From Candidatus Cloacimonadota bacterium (GTDB lineage Bacteria > Cloacimonadota > Cloacimonadia > Cloacimonadales > Cloacimonadaceae): a DNA stretch of 22,018 nt. Each line of letters begins with the position of its first letter. Within the stretch, counting starts at the first letter, position 1. This document shows positions 1-6,994 of this stretch, one piece after another. Made by a program: the position numbers and the translations under genes. Under the pieces are notes generated by a model, which was given only the letters and a program-made list of their open reading frames with translations, was not told the origin of the DNA and made no database searches. The DNA lies in NCBI GenBank assembly GCA_023228285.1, contig JALOBM010000036.1, positions 1-22,018 of the forward strand. The letters are read 5' to 3'.

Positions 1-8
1 GCCGGAAA

Positions 9-58
9 CAAAATGAGTAAGGGCACGATCTCTTGACCGTGCCCACGTTCTCATTTTG
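9..58 (-). terminator. Nested stem-loop, probable terminator of the VCBS protein gene
   Basis: Two perfect inverted repeats are nested. The outer arms CAAAATGAG (9-17) and CTCATTTTG (50-58) enclose the inner arms GGGCACG (21-27) and CGTGCCC (38-44), with a 10-base loop. It lies about 60 bp beyond the stop of the minus-strand VCBS gene. Read on the minus strand, the GC-rich inner stem is followed by a moderately T-rich stretch, which suits an intrinsic terminator. The outer arms supply A-rich and T-rich flanks on both strands, so it could work in both directions. The gene to the left is not in the window, so use on the plus strand cannot be judged. Confidence 0.6.
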
Positions 59-119
59 GCAGATGCCTAAGAAAACCCATATAATACAAGGCTTTAAGAC
101 ATCCTATAGTCATTTGATA

Positions 120-2315
120 CTATTTCAGCAACAGCATTTTGTTCATAGCGCTTTTCCTGTTATTATGCAATCTGTAGAAATAGACTCCTGAGCTTTGCGG
201 TCTGCCATTTTCATCTTTACCATCCCACACAATATGCTTATCGGCGCTGTTCAATCCACTGAATTGCCTTATCAATTGTCCCTTAATATTGTATATCTCC
301 AGCCTGGCATCTCCGGAAGGAAAGCTGAACTGGATAGTAGTGTTGGGATTGAAGGGATTGGGATAATTTGTCAGAAGAATGGGGGAGTTTAGAAGATCAT
401 GATTATCTGAGGCTGTTATAGACATCTGGACGGGGAGGGATTCACCAGCTATGTATTGTGCCGCTACGCCAACAAGGTGAGTACCCGGATCCAGTTCTTC
501 AAAGAAGTAGAAGTTATCTGGTGTAGAAGCCACCAAACATCCATCCAGATAAACATTATAGAGCTCAAAGGGTGAAGTGCTGCCTTCCATGGGATCATCC
601 CAGAAAATCATGTGCATTTCCGTGTATTCGTATCCGATATTGAGAGGAGGATTCAGTACCTCAGCAGAATAAAGTTCATTACGGAAAAACTTGAAGGTTC
701 CGTCGTAATCTCCCAAGATCAGATCCAAATCTCCGTCATGATCCAGGTCGACCAATGCCGGGGCAGCGTTTTGATCGGTCTCGATGCCGCTAAATATCGT
801 TGAATTTGGCACCCATATACTTTCGTCATAGAGATAACAGTACAATTCTCCCCATGAACTCCCCGCCAAAAGGTCCAGATCCCCATCTCCGTCGATATCA
901 GCGAAAGTGGGGGAGCAACTGCTGCTTACATCTATGGAACCAAAGAAACCAGGCTGTTCCTGCCAGTTTGGAGCTATCGGACTACCCTCGTTCTTCAAGT
1001 AATGCAGGTTTCCGTCTTCATTGCCAACTACAATATCCCAGTCACCATCGGTATCCAGATCAACAAACCTTGGGCAAGACCATCCCCCATAGTTGATGCC
1101 CATGAACATAAATGAGTTGTAGAATAAAGATACTCCGAGGTTGTTATAGTAGAAAAGACCGCCACTGAGATCTCCCACCACAAGATCAGGAAGATCATCT
1201 CCAGTTACATCTGCAGCAGCTACAGATGAATAGATTGAATGATCAATACTGGAAAAGAAATCGCTATCTTCTTCCCAAGCAGGATTGTAGATATCTCCTA
1301 CATTACGAAAATACTTGATGTAGCCCAATTGAGTTCCCGTAAGCATATCAAAATCTCCATCTGCGTCGAAATCTATGAAGAAAGGACTACTGGCACCACC
1401 CACATCGATAGAACCGCCAAAGAGGCTTGTGTTTTCCTGCCACAATGGTACTGTTGCACTGCCATTGTTCACAAAGCATTTCAAGGGGCCGTCTGCAGTT
1501 CCATACACCAAATCCAACAATCCATCTCCATTGATGTCGGATAGATCTCCTGAATTCCAGTATGTCTCATTTCCCAATCCGGAGAATAAGGCGCTATTCT
1601 CTTCCCAAAGCGGATTTGTGGGGCTTCCATTGTTTTGAAAATAGACAAATCCATGCAGATCGCGTCCACAAAATATGTCGATATCCGCATCACCATCAAA
1701 ATCACAGAATACAGGGTAGGCATATAGTCCGATATCCGAGACTAACTCAAAGCTATCGCTAAATTGCGGTTCTGTAGCGCTTCCGGTATTCATATACAAC
1801 CTTACAGCTCCATCTTCGGAAAGGCCAATCAGCAAGTCCAAATCTCCGTCACCATCCACATCTGCCAGATCGGGAACGGGATAGGGACTCAGATTCAGAC
1901 CAGCAAAGAAGCTCGGCACTTCAACATAAGAAGGGGTATCCGCATCTTGCCCAAGATAGTAAAATAAACCGGAAAAGCCTCCGGTAACCAAGTCCAGAAT
2001 ACCATCCCCGTTCAAATCTGCCGATATTGTAACTTCACAGGTCAAATAGGATAAACCTGAAAGATAGTCGGTTCCCACAATGTAAACAGGTTCACTAATG
2101 CTGCCTGTGTTTTCTAGGAATACCGGTGGACGGGAAGTGTTGCCCAACCAGATATCACAGTCTCCATCCTCGTCAATATCGTTGAAACGGACTTGGGAAA
2201 AGGTGAGGCTGGGAATTCCTGAAGGATTGAAGATACTATTGTCCATTGTCCAAGGTTGAGCCGATATGGTCGAAAGAAACATTAACAGCGCGATAACTAC
2301 TGAGGTTTTAGTCAT
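120..2315 (-). CDS. Secreted VCBS/FG-GAP repeat protein with Por/T9SS-like C-terminal sorting tail
   Basis: A 731-residue exported protein. Residues 1-20 look like a signal peptide: Lys-3, a hydrophobic run, then Ala-Gln at the likely cleavage site. Ten Asp-rich calcium loops of the D-x-D-x-D-G-D-x-D type begin near residues 45, 99, 151, 204, 259, 314, 368, 418, 472 and 522, a period of 50-55 residues; this is the pattern of FG-GAP/VCBS beta-propeller blades. Residues about 555-635 resemble an Ig/FN3-like spacer. The last 85 residues begin with NYPNPFNP and carry the IYNIKGQ and GVYFYRL motifs of FlgD-like/T9SS type A sorting domains, so export to the cell surface or medium is likely. The start is supported by AAGGAG six bases upstream (2322-2327). 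The ligand is unknown. It stands alone, divergent from the envelope operon. Confidence 0.88.
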   Translation of the reverse strand: MTKTSVVIALLMFLSTISAQPWTMDNSIFNPSGIPSLTFSQVRFNDIDEDGDCDIWLGNTSRPPVFLENTGSISEPVYIVGTDYLSGLSYLTCEVTISADLNGDGILDLVTGGFSGLFYYLGQDADTPSYVEVPSFFAGLNLSPYPVPDLADVDGDGDLDLLIGLSEDGAVRLYMNTGSATEPQFSDSFELVSDIGLYAYPVFCDFDGDADIDIFCGRDLHGFVYFQNNGSPTNPLWEENSALFSGLGNETYWNSGDLSDINGDGLLDLVYGTADGPLKCFVNNGSATVPLWQENTSLFGGSIDVGGASSPFFIDFDADGDFDMLTGTQLGYIKYFRNVGDIYNPAWEEDSDFFSSIDHSIYSSVAAADVTGDDLPDLVVGDLSGGLFYYNNLGVSLFYNSFMFMGINYGGWSCPRFVDLDTDGDWDIVVGNEDGNLHYLKNEGSPIAPNWQEQPGFFGSIDVSSSCSPTFADIDGDGDLDLLAGSSWGELYCYLYDESIWVPNSTIFSGIETDQNAAPALVDLDHDGDLDLILGDYDGTFKFFRNELYSAEVLNPPLNIGYEYTEMHMIFWDDPMEGSTSPFELYNVYLDGCLVASTPDNFYFFEELDPGTHLVGVAAQYIAGESLPVQMSITASDNHDLLNSPILLTNYPNPFNPNTTIQFSFPSGDARLEIYNIKGQLIRQFSGLNSADKHIVWDGKDENGRPQSSGVYFYRLHNNRKSAMNKMLLLK

Positions 2316-2465
2316 GTGAAACTCCTTTTTGTAAGTTCATACCCAAGAGTCTTTTGTCTCTAACTAAATAGAGCTTTACTGGGGCATTGTTTATAGATAA
2401 ATACCAATCAACATTTTGCATATTTCGTTTTACTGTCAAGAACTTCATCGCCAGATTGGAATTCC

Positions 2466-2487
2466 CCTGAGTTATCCCTGAGTTATC
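2466..2487. repeat. Two-copy 11-bp tandem repeat
   Basis: CCTGAGTTATC is present twice with no spacer. The core GAGTTATC appears a third time, inverted, at 2844-2851. The 11-bp period equals about one helical turn, as for side-by-side protein sites. The second copy runs into TTATCCAAT, a partial match to a DnaA box. Confidence 0.75.
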
Positions 2488-2546
2488 CAATCCTAGCAGA
2501 GATACAAGATTGTTTGCTCAAACAGGCTGATACCTCATATACATCT

Positions 2547-2591
2547 AAAGCACATCCTGAACATTTATCAAGCCTCGCATAGGATGTCTTT
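2547..2591. repeat. Imperfect inverted repeat (hairpin)
   Basis: The arms AAAG-C-ACATCCT (2547-2558) and AGGATGT-CTTT (2581-2591) pair over 11 bp with one bulged C; the loop is 22 bases. No T-run follows on either strand, so it is not an obvious intrinsic terminator. It could be an RNA leader structure or chance. Confidence 0.4.
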
Positions 2592-2808
2592 GGGATACTC
2601 TTTAACTGCATAGTTCCAGCAAGCTAGGTAGAGTAATAAAGCATAAAGAGCAGTGATGCTACATTTAAGGGCTGAGCTTTCGTTGTTAAAAAAAAAAGGT
2701 GATAAGGATAGGATTTAATATCAGAATATTGGACTCTGCATAAATCTGTGGTATCGGCATACTATCCTTCCTCCATGTTTCAAGCAGTGATGAAGCAGAT
2801 ATAAAGCT

Positions 2809-2849
2809 GTTATCATCCCGTGTTCACTCGATGATAACCCGATGATAAC
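2809..2849. promoter_or_regulatory. GATGATAAC direct and inverted repeats, possible operator
   Basis: GATGATAAC occurs at 2830-2838 and 2841-2849, exactly 11 bp apart, and as its inverse GTTATCATC at 2809-2817. The first and second elements form a perfect 9-bp inverted repeat around a 12-base centre. Three copies on one face of the helix suggest cooperative protein binding. The site is about 170-210 bp upstream of the plus-strand operon. The binding factor is unknown. Confidence 0.45.
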
Positions 2850-3017
2850 TCCTTCAGTACGGGTTAATCTTCAGAGAAAGCCATCCTGGAGCGTAGGCCT
2901 GCCATTGTCCACAGATTCCATGCAGAATATGCGAGAACGGTAAAAAAGCATTTGTGATTGACAAAAATGTGCATAACTTCGGACTATACCTCTATGGTAA
3001 AATTACAAGGAGAACAC

Positions 3018-3590
3018 TTGAATAGATCGCAATACAAAGTGATAATAAGTGTAGTAATAATGCTGCTTATTTGGGGCAGCTTATCTGCTTCATCTTTCTC
3101 GGATAACACTGTCAATTGGCTGGAAGCAAGAGGGTTGAGTCCTAGGATAATTGTCCTGATTATCTCAATGTTACCAGTAATCGAGTTAAGAGGTTCCATA
3201 CCTGTGGCTATCCTCGTATTCAAGCTACACTGGTTTGAAGCTACCGTTTTGTCCATTATTGGAAACATGCTCCCGATGCCGATTTGGCTTCTTGTGTTAG
3301 AGTGGTTCTTTAACATGATCAGCAAGATTCCCATAGGGGCACGGTTTACCAAGTGGATCTTTGCCAGAACACGCAATAAAGGCAAGGCTATCGAGAAATA
3401 TGAAGCACTAGGACTCACGATATTCATTGGCATACCTCTTCCAGGTACCGGAGGCTGGACAGGAGCGCTGGCAGCCAGGATATTTGGGATTAGCTTCTGG
3501 AAATCCATGCTATATATTCTGATTGGAGTAGTAATGGCAAGCTTGATCGTAACTCCGCTATCATTGATGGGGAAATTGGCAGTGAACTAA
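3018..3590 (+). CDS. COG2426-type (PF06695, 'small multidrug export') integral membrane protein
   Basis: A hydrophobic protein of 190 residues from the chosen TTG start. TTG 3018 is preferred because AAGGAG sits about five bases upstream (3008-3013) and translation then opens with a short polar stretch and a hydrophobic helix (about 6-25) like a signal or first membrane segment. Upstream in-frame starts (TTG 2958, ATG 2994) lack a good ribosome site. Family signatures are ELRGSIP (56-62) and PGTGGWTGA (142-150), each next to a membrane segment. The family name 'multidrug export' rests on thin evidence. The TAA stop overlaps the ATG of lpxB by one base (TAATG), so the two are translationally coupled, and a role in envelope lipid or hydrophobic-compound transport is a fair inference. 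Confidence 0.8.
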   Translation: MNRSQYKVIISVVIMLLIWGSLSASSFSDNTVNWLEARGLSPRIIVLIISMLPVIELRGSIPVAILVFKLHWFEATVLSIIGNMLPMPIWLLVLEWFFNMISKIPIGARFTKWIFARTRNKGKAIEKYEALGLTIFIGIPLPGTGGWTGALAARIFGISFWKSMLYILIGVVMASLIVTPLSLMGKLAVN

Positions 3591-4744
3591 TGGATAAAGA
3601 GATAAAAGTGTTTTGGCTGGCAGGCGAAAGCAGTGGTGATCTTCACTGTGAGTTAATCATGAAGTCGTTGGCAAAATCCGGAAAGCGTTTTCGACACATA
3701 GGCATCGGAGGGGCAAAAATGCAAGCTCAAGGGTTGAGAGCCCTGTATCCCTTCGAGAGATTCGCAGTAATGGGTTTTGTAGAGGTGATCAAACACATTG
3801 CTTTCTTCTTGAAAGTAGAACGGGGAATTCGTAAGCTATTTGCAGAAGACAAACCGGATATAGCGATATTAGCAGATTATCCCGGATTCAATCTGCGAAT
3901 TGCGCATTTGGCAGACGAATATCGAATCCCTGTACTCTATTATATCGCTCCCCAGTTCTGGGCATGGAAACACGAACGAGTGCAAAAACTGAAAGACAGC
4001 GTGCGTCATACTGCCTGCATATTACCCTTCGAAGAAGAGATGCTGAATATTCACAATGTAACATGCAGTTACGTGGGACATCCCATCGCAGAAGAGATTG
4101 AATTCAAGATGGACAGGGACTACTTTGCCAATTTCTTTCACCTCAATCCTGACAAGAAATGGCTTGGTTTCTTTCCGGGCAGCAGGAACAACGAAATAAA
4201 GAAGATGCTTCCAGTGTTTCTGAAAGCCGCCCAGAAATGGGATCCCAAGGAATACGAAATCCTTGTATCAAAATCACATAGCGTAAATCACAGCATGTTT
4301 ATGGATATGGTATGTGGCACGGGAATGAGCAATTTGAACATAATAGATGGTTATACCTACGATATGATGCGTCATTGCGAAGTATTGACCTGTACTTCCG
4401 GGACTGTGACGCTTGAAGCGGGATTCGTGGGAACTCCCACGGTGATCTGCTACAAAGCGAACCCCATATCATATATGATCGGTAAACGCTTAATCAGGGT
4501 GTCGCACATAGGATTGCCCAATATCATCCTGGACAATGATGTGTTGCCGGAATTGGTGCAGAAAGACGCAAATCCGGATATGATCAATGCTAAAATTAAG
4601 GAAATGCAGCAAGGAAGCGCCAGGCGGGATGTGGTAACTCTTGAGCTGCGCAAACTGAGGTCAATGTTGGGGGAAAAGAAACCCAGCATAGAAGTTCCGA
4701 AGATTATCGATCATTTGGTTAGTGTCTATGGCAAGCCTTTTTAG
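3590..4744 (+). CDS. lpxB: Lipid-A-disaccharide synthase
   Basis: A GT19-family, membrane-associated glycosyltransferase of the Raetz pathway: it joins UDP-2,3-diacylglucosamine to lipid X, giving the tetraacyl disaccharide 1-phosphate precursor of lipid A. At 384 residues it is the usual size. Visible family motifs are AGESSGDLH (11-19), FAVMGFVEV (58-66), ADYPGFN (95-101), YYIAPQFWAWK (117-127), YVGHP (161-165), FPGSR (195-199) and SGTVTLEAGFVGTP near residue 270. It is the second gene of the plus-strand envelope operon, coupled to the upstream membrane protein by TAATG and overlapping the downstream acyltransferase by 17 bp. The other lpx genes are not in the window. It is the clearest evidence that the organism has an outer membrane with lipid A. 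Confidence 0.96.
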   Translation: MDKEIKVFWLAGESSGDLHCELIMKSLAKSGKRFRHIGIGGAKMQAQGLRALYPFERFAVMGFVEVIKHIAFFLKVERGIRKLFAEDKPDIAILADYPGFNLRIAHLADEYRIPVLYYIAPQFWAWKHERVQKLKDSVRHTACILPFEEEMLNIHNVTCSYVGHPIAEEIEFKMDRDYFANFFHLNPDKKWLGFFPGSRNNEIKKMLPVFLKAAQKWDPKEYEILVSKSHSVNHSMFMDMVCGTGMSNLNIIDGYTYDMMRHCEVLTCTSGTVTLEAGFVGTPTVICYKANPISYMIGKRLIRVSHIGLPNIILDNDVLPELVQKDANPDMINAKIKEMQQGSARRDVVTLELRKLRSMLGEKKPSIEVPKIIDHLVSVYGKPF

Positions 4745-5327
4745 AACCATATACAATTACCTGGCCGCCGGGTTATTATACCTTATCAAGCTTAGCTTGC
4801 GCTTTGAAGTCCGCAATCAACCCCAAAATGAACGGGTGATTTATGGGCTTTGGCACAGGGATCTAATGCACTGCGCTCTGCAACGTGCCGGAGATCCGGT
4901 TGCCGTGATGATATCTTCCTCAAAAGACGGAGAATTGATTGCAGGGCCGTTAACAGTTTTGGGCTACGCTACAGTCCGAGGATCCAGCAGCAGACAGGGC
5001 TCGCAAGCTTTGAAGGCAATGCTGCGGTTTGCTAAAGACAAGTCTCTTGCGATTACTCCGGATGGCCCCAAAGGGCCAGTGGGAACCATCCACCCCGGAA
5101 TGTTTCAACTGGCACTTTTGGCAAAGATTCCCATCGTAGCGGTTGCCTGCCATACGAAAAGGGAATGGGTATTCAATTCCTGGGACCGCTTCAGATTCCC
5201 CAAACCATTTGCCACCATTCAGATAGAATATTCTGAACCTTTATATGTAGAATCCAAAGAAGACATTCCGGTTGTAGAAGCGAAATTCAGGGCTTTTATG
5301 GAGAAATGGAGTAGTAGTCATAACTAG
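4728..5327 (+). CDS. DUF374 lysophospholipid acyltransferase family protein
   Basis: A 199-residue member of the DUF374 branch (PF04028) of the glycerophospholipid/LPS acyltransferase superfamily. Typical blocks are YGLWHRD (39-45, the catalytic His region), ISSSKDGELIAGPL (62-75), TVRGSSSRQGSQAL (82-95), AITPDGPKGP (108-117) and a PIV stretch near 135. An N-terminal hydrophobic stretch (about 8-22) probably anchors it to the inner membrane. ATG 4728 is chosen; an in-frame GTG two codons earlier (4722) is possible. It overlaps the end of lpxB by 17 bp, which points to co-translation. Acyl donor and acceptor cannot be read from sequence: transfer to a lipid A precursor or to a lysophospholipid are both plausible. 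Confidence 0.87.
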   Translation: MASLFRTIYNYLAAGLLYLIKLSLRFEVRNQPQNERVIYGLWHRDLMHCALQRAGDPVAVMISSSKDGELIAGPLTVLGYATVRGSSSRQGSQALKAMLRFAKDKSLAITPDGPKGPVGTIHPGMFQLALLAKIPIVAVACHTKREWVFNSWDRFRFPKPFATIQIEYSEPLYVESKEDIPVVEAKFRAFMEKWSSSHN

Positions 5328-5414
5328 ACTTGGATTTTGGAGTAGCTAACCGTCAATCCGTACTACAAAAGGTGTCTCTATCTTCAATCGGTTTGGACAA
5401 AATAATCAGAGTAA

Positions 5415-5436
5415 ATCTCTTAGTGAATGAAGAGAT
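5415..5436. terminator. Small hairpin between convergent operons
   Basis: ATCTCTT (5415-5421) and AAGAGAT (5430-5436) form a perfect 7-bp stem with an 8-base loop. On the plus strand a T-rich stretch with TTTGTTTT follows a few bases later. The place, between the plus-strand acyltransferase stop and the minus-strand PHP gene stop, suits a terminator, but the stem is short and AT-rich, so it would be weak. The rest of 5328-5486 shows no gene. Confidence 0.4.
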
Positions 5437-5486
5437 ATAATGTCTTTGTTTTCCAATAATTGCGTGAGAGAATCAGAGAACCAGAT

Positions 5487-6233
5487 TCAGCTTAGCGGAG
5501 GAGGACTGAAGTCTTTGCAGATATCTAAAACGAAATCCGGTATCCTATTAAAATGATCCAAGCTATGTGAATCCGAACCGATTGAGATGAATTTACCTCC
5601 TAACTCATGGTAGTGCCGGATCAAGTCAATCTCGGGGATGATCTGTCCATAAGGTTTACGGAGGCTGCTCAGATTGATCTCCAGTGATATATCCCGTTTG
5701 ATGATAGTCCTCAGAATTTCATCAATGATGGGCTGAACATGATGCTCATCGGGTGGGGTATCGTAATAGCGTTTGTAAACGCCAAAATGAGCCAATATAT
5801 TGAAATTGCAGCTTTGAACCAACACAAGATTCTGTAAGTAGTAATCCTCGATTTGAGATGGGCTAAGTGGGGCAGAAAGAGGAATGGCTACATTGGTGTG
5901 ATCGCTGAGGAAATGAACCGAGCCGAGGATGGGGGAAAAGTTGAAACTTGAGATGAGCTTTTCCGCAAAACTCTGTACTTGGTGGTAGTCACCTATTTCT
6001 ATACCCATGCGAAGTTTAATTGCGGAATACTCAGCTTGCAGTTTCATGCAGTGATTGCGGTACTTCTGTAAAGAAGGCAGCCCGTACACACTAAGCTCCT
6101 GAGGCAATAGATCCAGATGTTCGGTGAGGGCAATCTCATCAAATCTCAGATCAATTGCTTTCTTTACCAGATCTGCACTTAACATCCTACTGTCGTAACT
6201 GAACTCGCTGTGAATGTGATAATCATAGTTCAT
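5487..6233 (-). CDS. PHP-domain phosphoesterase, histidinol-phosphatase (HisK/HisJ) type
   Basis: A 248-residue polymerase-and-histidinol-phosphatase (PHP) domain protein. Candidate metal ligands in the expected order are H6 and H8 (YHIHSE), E38-H39 (TEHLD), E79 (GIEIGD), H107 (GSVHFL), H149 (LAHFG), and D221 and H223 (GSDSH). Histidinol-phosphate is the best-known substrate of this subfamily, but no histidine genes are nearby, so another phosphoester is possible. The start at 6233 is chosen because the PHP domain begins there and because its ATG forms an ATGA overlap with the stop of the preceding gene. A longer frame to 6377 would add 48 unrelated Cys-rich residues read out of frame with that gene. 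It is the last gene of the twelve-gene block. Confidence 0.85.
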   Translation of the reverse strand: MNYDYHIHSEFSYDSRMLSADLVKKAIDLRFDEIALTEHLDLLPQELSVYGLPSLQKYRNHCMKLQAEYSAIKLRMGIEIGDYHQVQSFAEKLISSFNFSPILGSVHFLSDHTNVAIPLSAPLSPSQIEDYYLQNLVLVQSCNFNILAHFGVYKRYYDTPPDEHHVQPIIDEILRTIIKRDISLEINLSSLRKPYGQIIPEIDLIRHYHELGGKFISIGSDSHSLDHFNRIPDFVLDICKDFSPPPLS

Positions 6234-6991
6234 AAAGCAATCAAAGCTGCACCCAGCGCACCGGTGATCTCCGGATCGTCCGGAATTAATAGCTTGGTAT
6301 ACAAAATATTTGAGATGCATTGAGCAAGATCTGAACCCTGAGCAACTCCACCAGTGAAAACCACGGGTAATTCGCACTGAAGAGGTGCCATTTGGGCATA
6401 AATGCGTCTGGCTATACTTACATGAACTGCACGAGCGATGTTCGCCACTTTATGCCCCTTTGCCAATAGTCCGATGATCTCAGATTCGGCAAAGACTACA
6501 CATGTTGAACTAAGGGCTATGGTTTCATCGGATTGAGATGCGAGCTGGGAAAGCGTATCCAAATCGCACATCAGTCGCATCGCTGTCATTTCCAGGAATC
6601 TTCCCGTTCCAGCAGCGCATTTATCGTTCATCACAAAGTCCTTCACGCTTCCGTCCTCGTTCAAACTGATAATCTTGGAATCCTGACCTCCGATATCGAT
6701 CACTGTTCTGGCGTGGGGAAAAAGGTAGGAACAAGCTTTGGCATGACATGTTATCTCGCTCTTAACCATATCGGCAGCACTGTACAGTTTGCGTCCATAG
6801 CCGGTTACACAGCTTTTATCTATGTGAATATGTCCCAGATGCCGATACATCTCTACGAGAAGATCATCTACCGTCTGAGATGCAGACACATCCGTGGCTT
6901 TGTAAGCGCTAAAAGCAATCTTATTCAGCAGCGAATCATATACTACGATCTTGGTGTTACGTGAGCCAATATCAACACCCAATACATTCAT
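6230..6991 (-). CDS. 2-Hydroxyacyl-CoA dehydratase activase (BadF/BcrA/HgdC-like ATPase)
   Basis: A 253-residue ASKHA-fold ATPase of the CoA-substrate-specific activase family. The homodimer holds one [4Fe-4S] cluster and uses ATP to push a single electron into a dehydratase. Signatures are GVDIGSRNTK (5-14, phosphate-binding), TGYGR (63-67), DIGGQDSK (99-106), NDKCAAGTGRF (122-132) and SSTCVVFAESE (161-171). C125 and C164 are the cluster ligands, matching the 39-residue spacing of Acidaminococcus HgdC. FTGGVAQ and GALGAAL close the fold. It starts 3 bp after the M16 gene and overlaps the PHP gene by ATGA. Such activases usually sit beside the two dehydratase subunits; none is in this window, so the partner must be elsewhere. 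It could instead serve a benzoyl-CoA-reductase-like partner. Confidence 0.9.
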   Translation of the reverse strand: MNVLGVDIGSRNTKIVVYDSLLNKIAFSAYKATDVSASQTVDDLLVEMYRHLGHIHIDKSCVTGYGRKLYSAADMVKSEITCHAKACSYLFPHARTVIDIGGQDSKIISLNEDGSVKDFVMNDKCAAGTGRFLEMTAMRLMCDLDTLSQLASQSDETIALSSTCVVFAESEIIGLLAKGHKVANIARAVHVSIARRIYAQMAPLQCELPVVFTGGVAQGSDLAQCISNILYTKLLIPDDPEITGALGAALIAL

Positions 6992-6994
6992 AGC

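Larger units (their letters stand above)
2316..3017. other. Long noncoding divergent intergenic region
   Basis: About 0.7 kb separates the VCBS gene (minus) from the envelope operon (plus). I find no convincing gene, tRNA or riboswitch in it. It holds a 22-bp tandem repeat (2466-2487), an imperfect hairpin (2547-2591), a run of ten A (2688-2697) followed by AT-rich sequence, a cluster of GATGATAAC repeats (2809-2849), and DnaA-box-like words at 2483-2491, 2905-2913 and 2968-2976. Divergent promoters must lie here, but no well-spaced -35/-10 pair stands out. A 60-codon minus-strand open frame (2308-2490) has no visible homology and covers the Shine-Dalgarno of the VCBS gene. Confidence 0.6.

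Noticed and set aside
2308..2490. 60-residue minus-strand open frame upstream of the VCBS gene
   Set aside because: No recognisable domain; it overlaps the VCBS start codon and its Shine-Dalgarno, and lies in repeat-bearing noncoding DNA.
2688..2697. A10 run as an intrinsic terminator (T10 on the minus strand)
   Set aside because: No stem-loop precedes the T-run on the minus strand and no gene ends there.
2958..2990. TTGACA followed by TATACC as a sigma-70 promoter for the envelope operon
   Set aside because: The spacer is 21 bases, too long for a standard promoter; no better -10 lies at 16-18 bases.
2316..3017. Chromosomal replication origin
   Set aside because: Only one full and two partial DnaA-box matches, no origin-linked genes, and gene directions do not fit; kept only as a low-interest observation.
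2984..3508. 174-residue minus-strand frame opposite the COG2426 membrane protein
   Set aside because: It is the antisense shadow of a gene with clear family motifs and operon coupling; no domain is visible in it.
6234..6377. 48-residue N-terminal extension of the PHP phosphatase
   Set aside because: It lies wholly within the activase gene in another frame; the PHP domain starts at the internal Met with an ATGA overlap.
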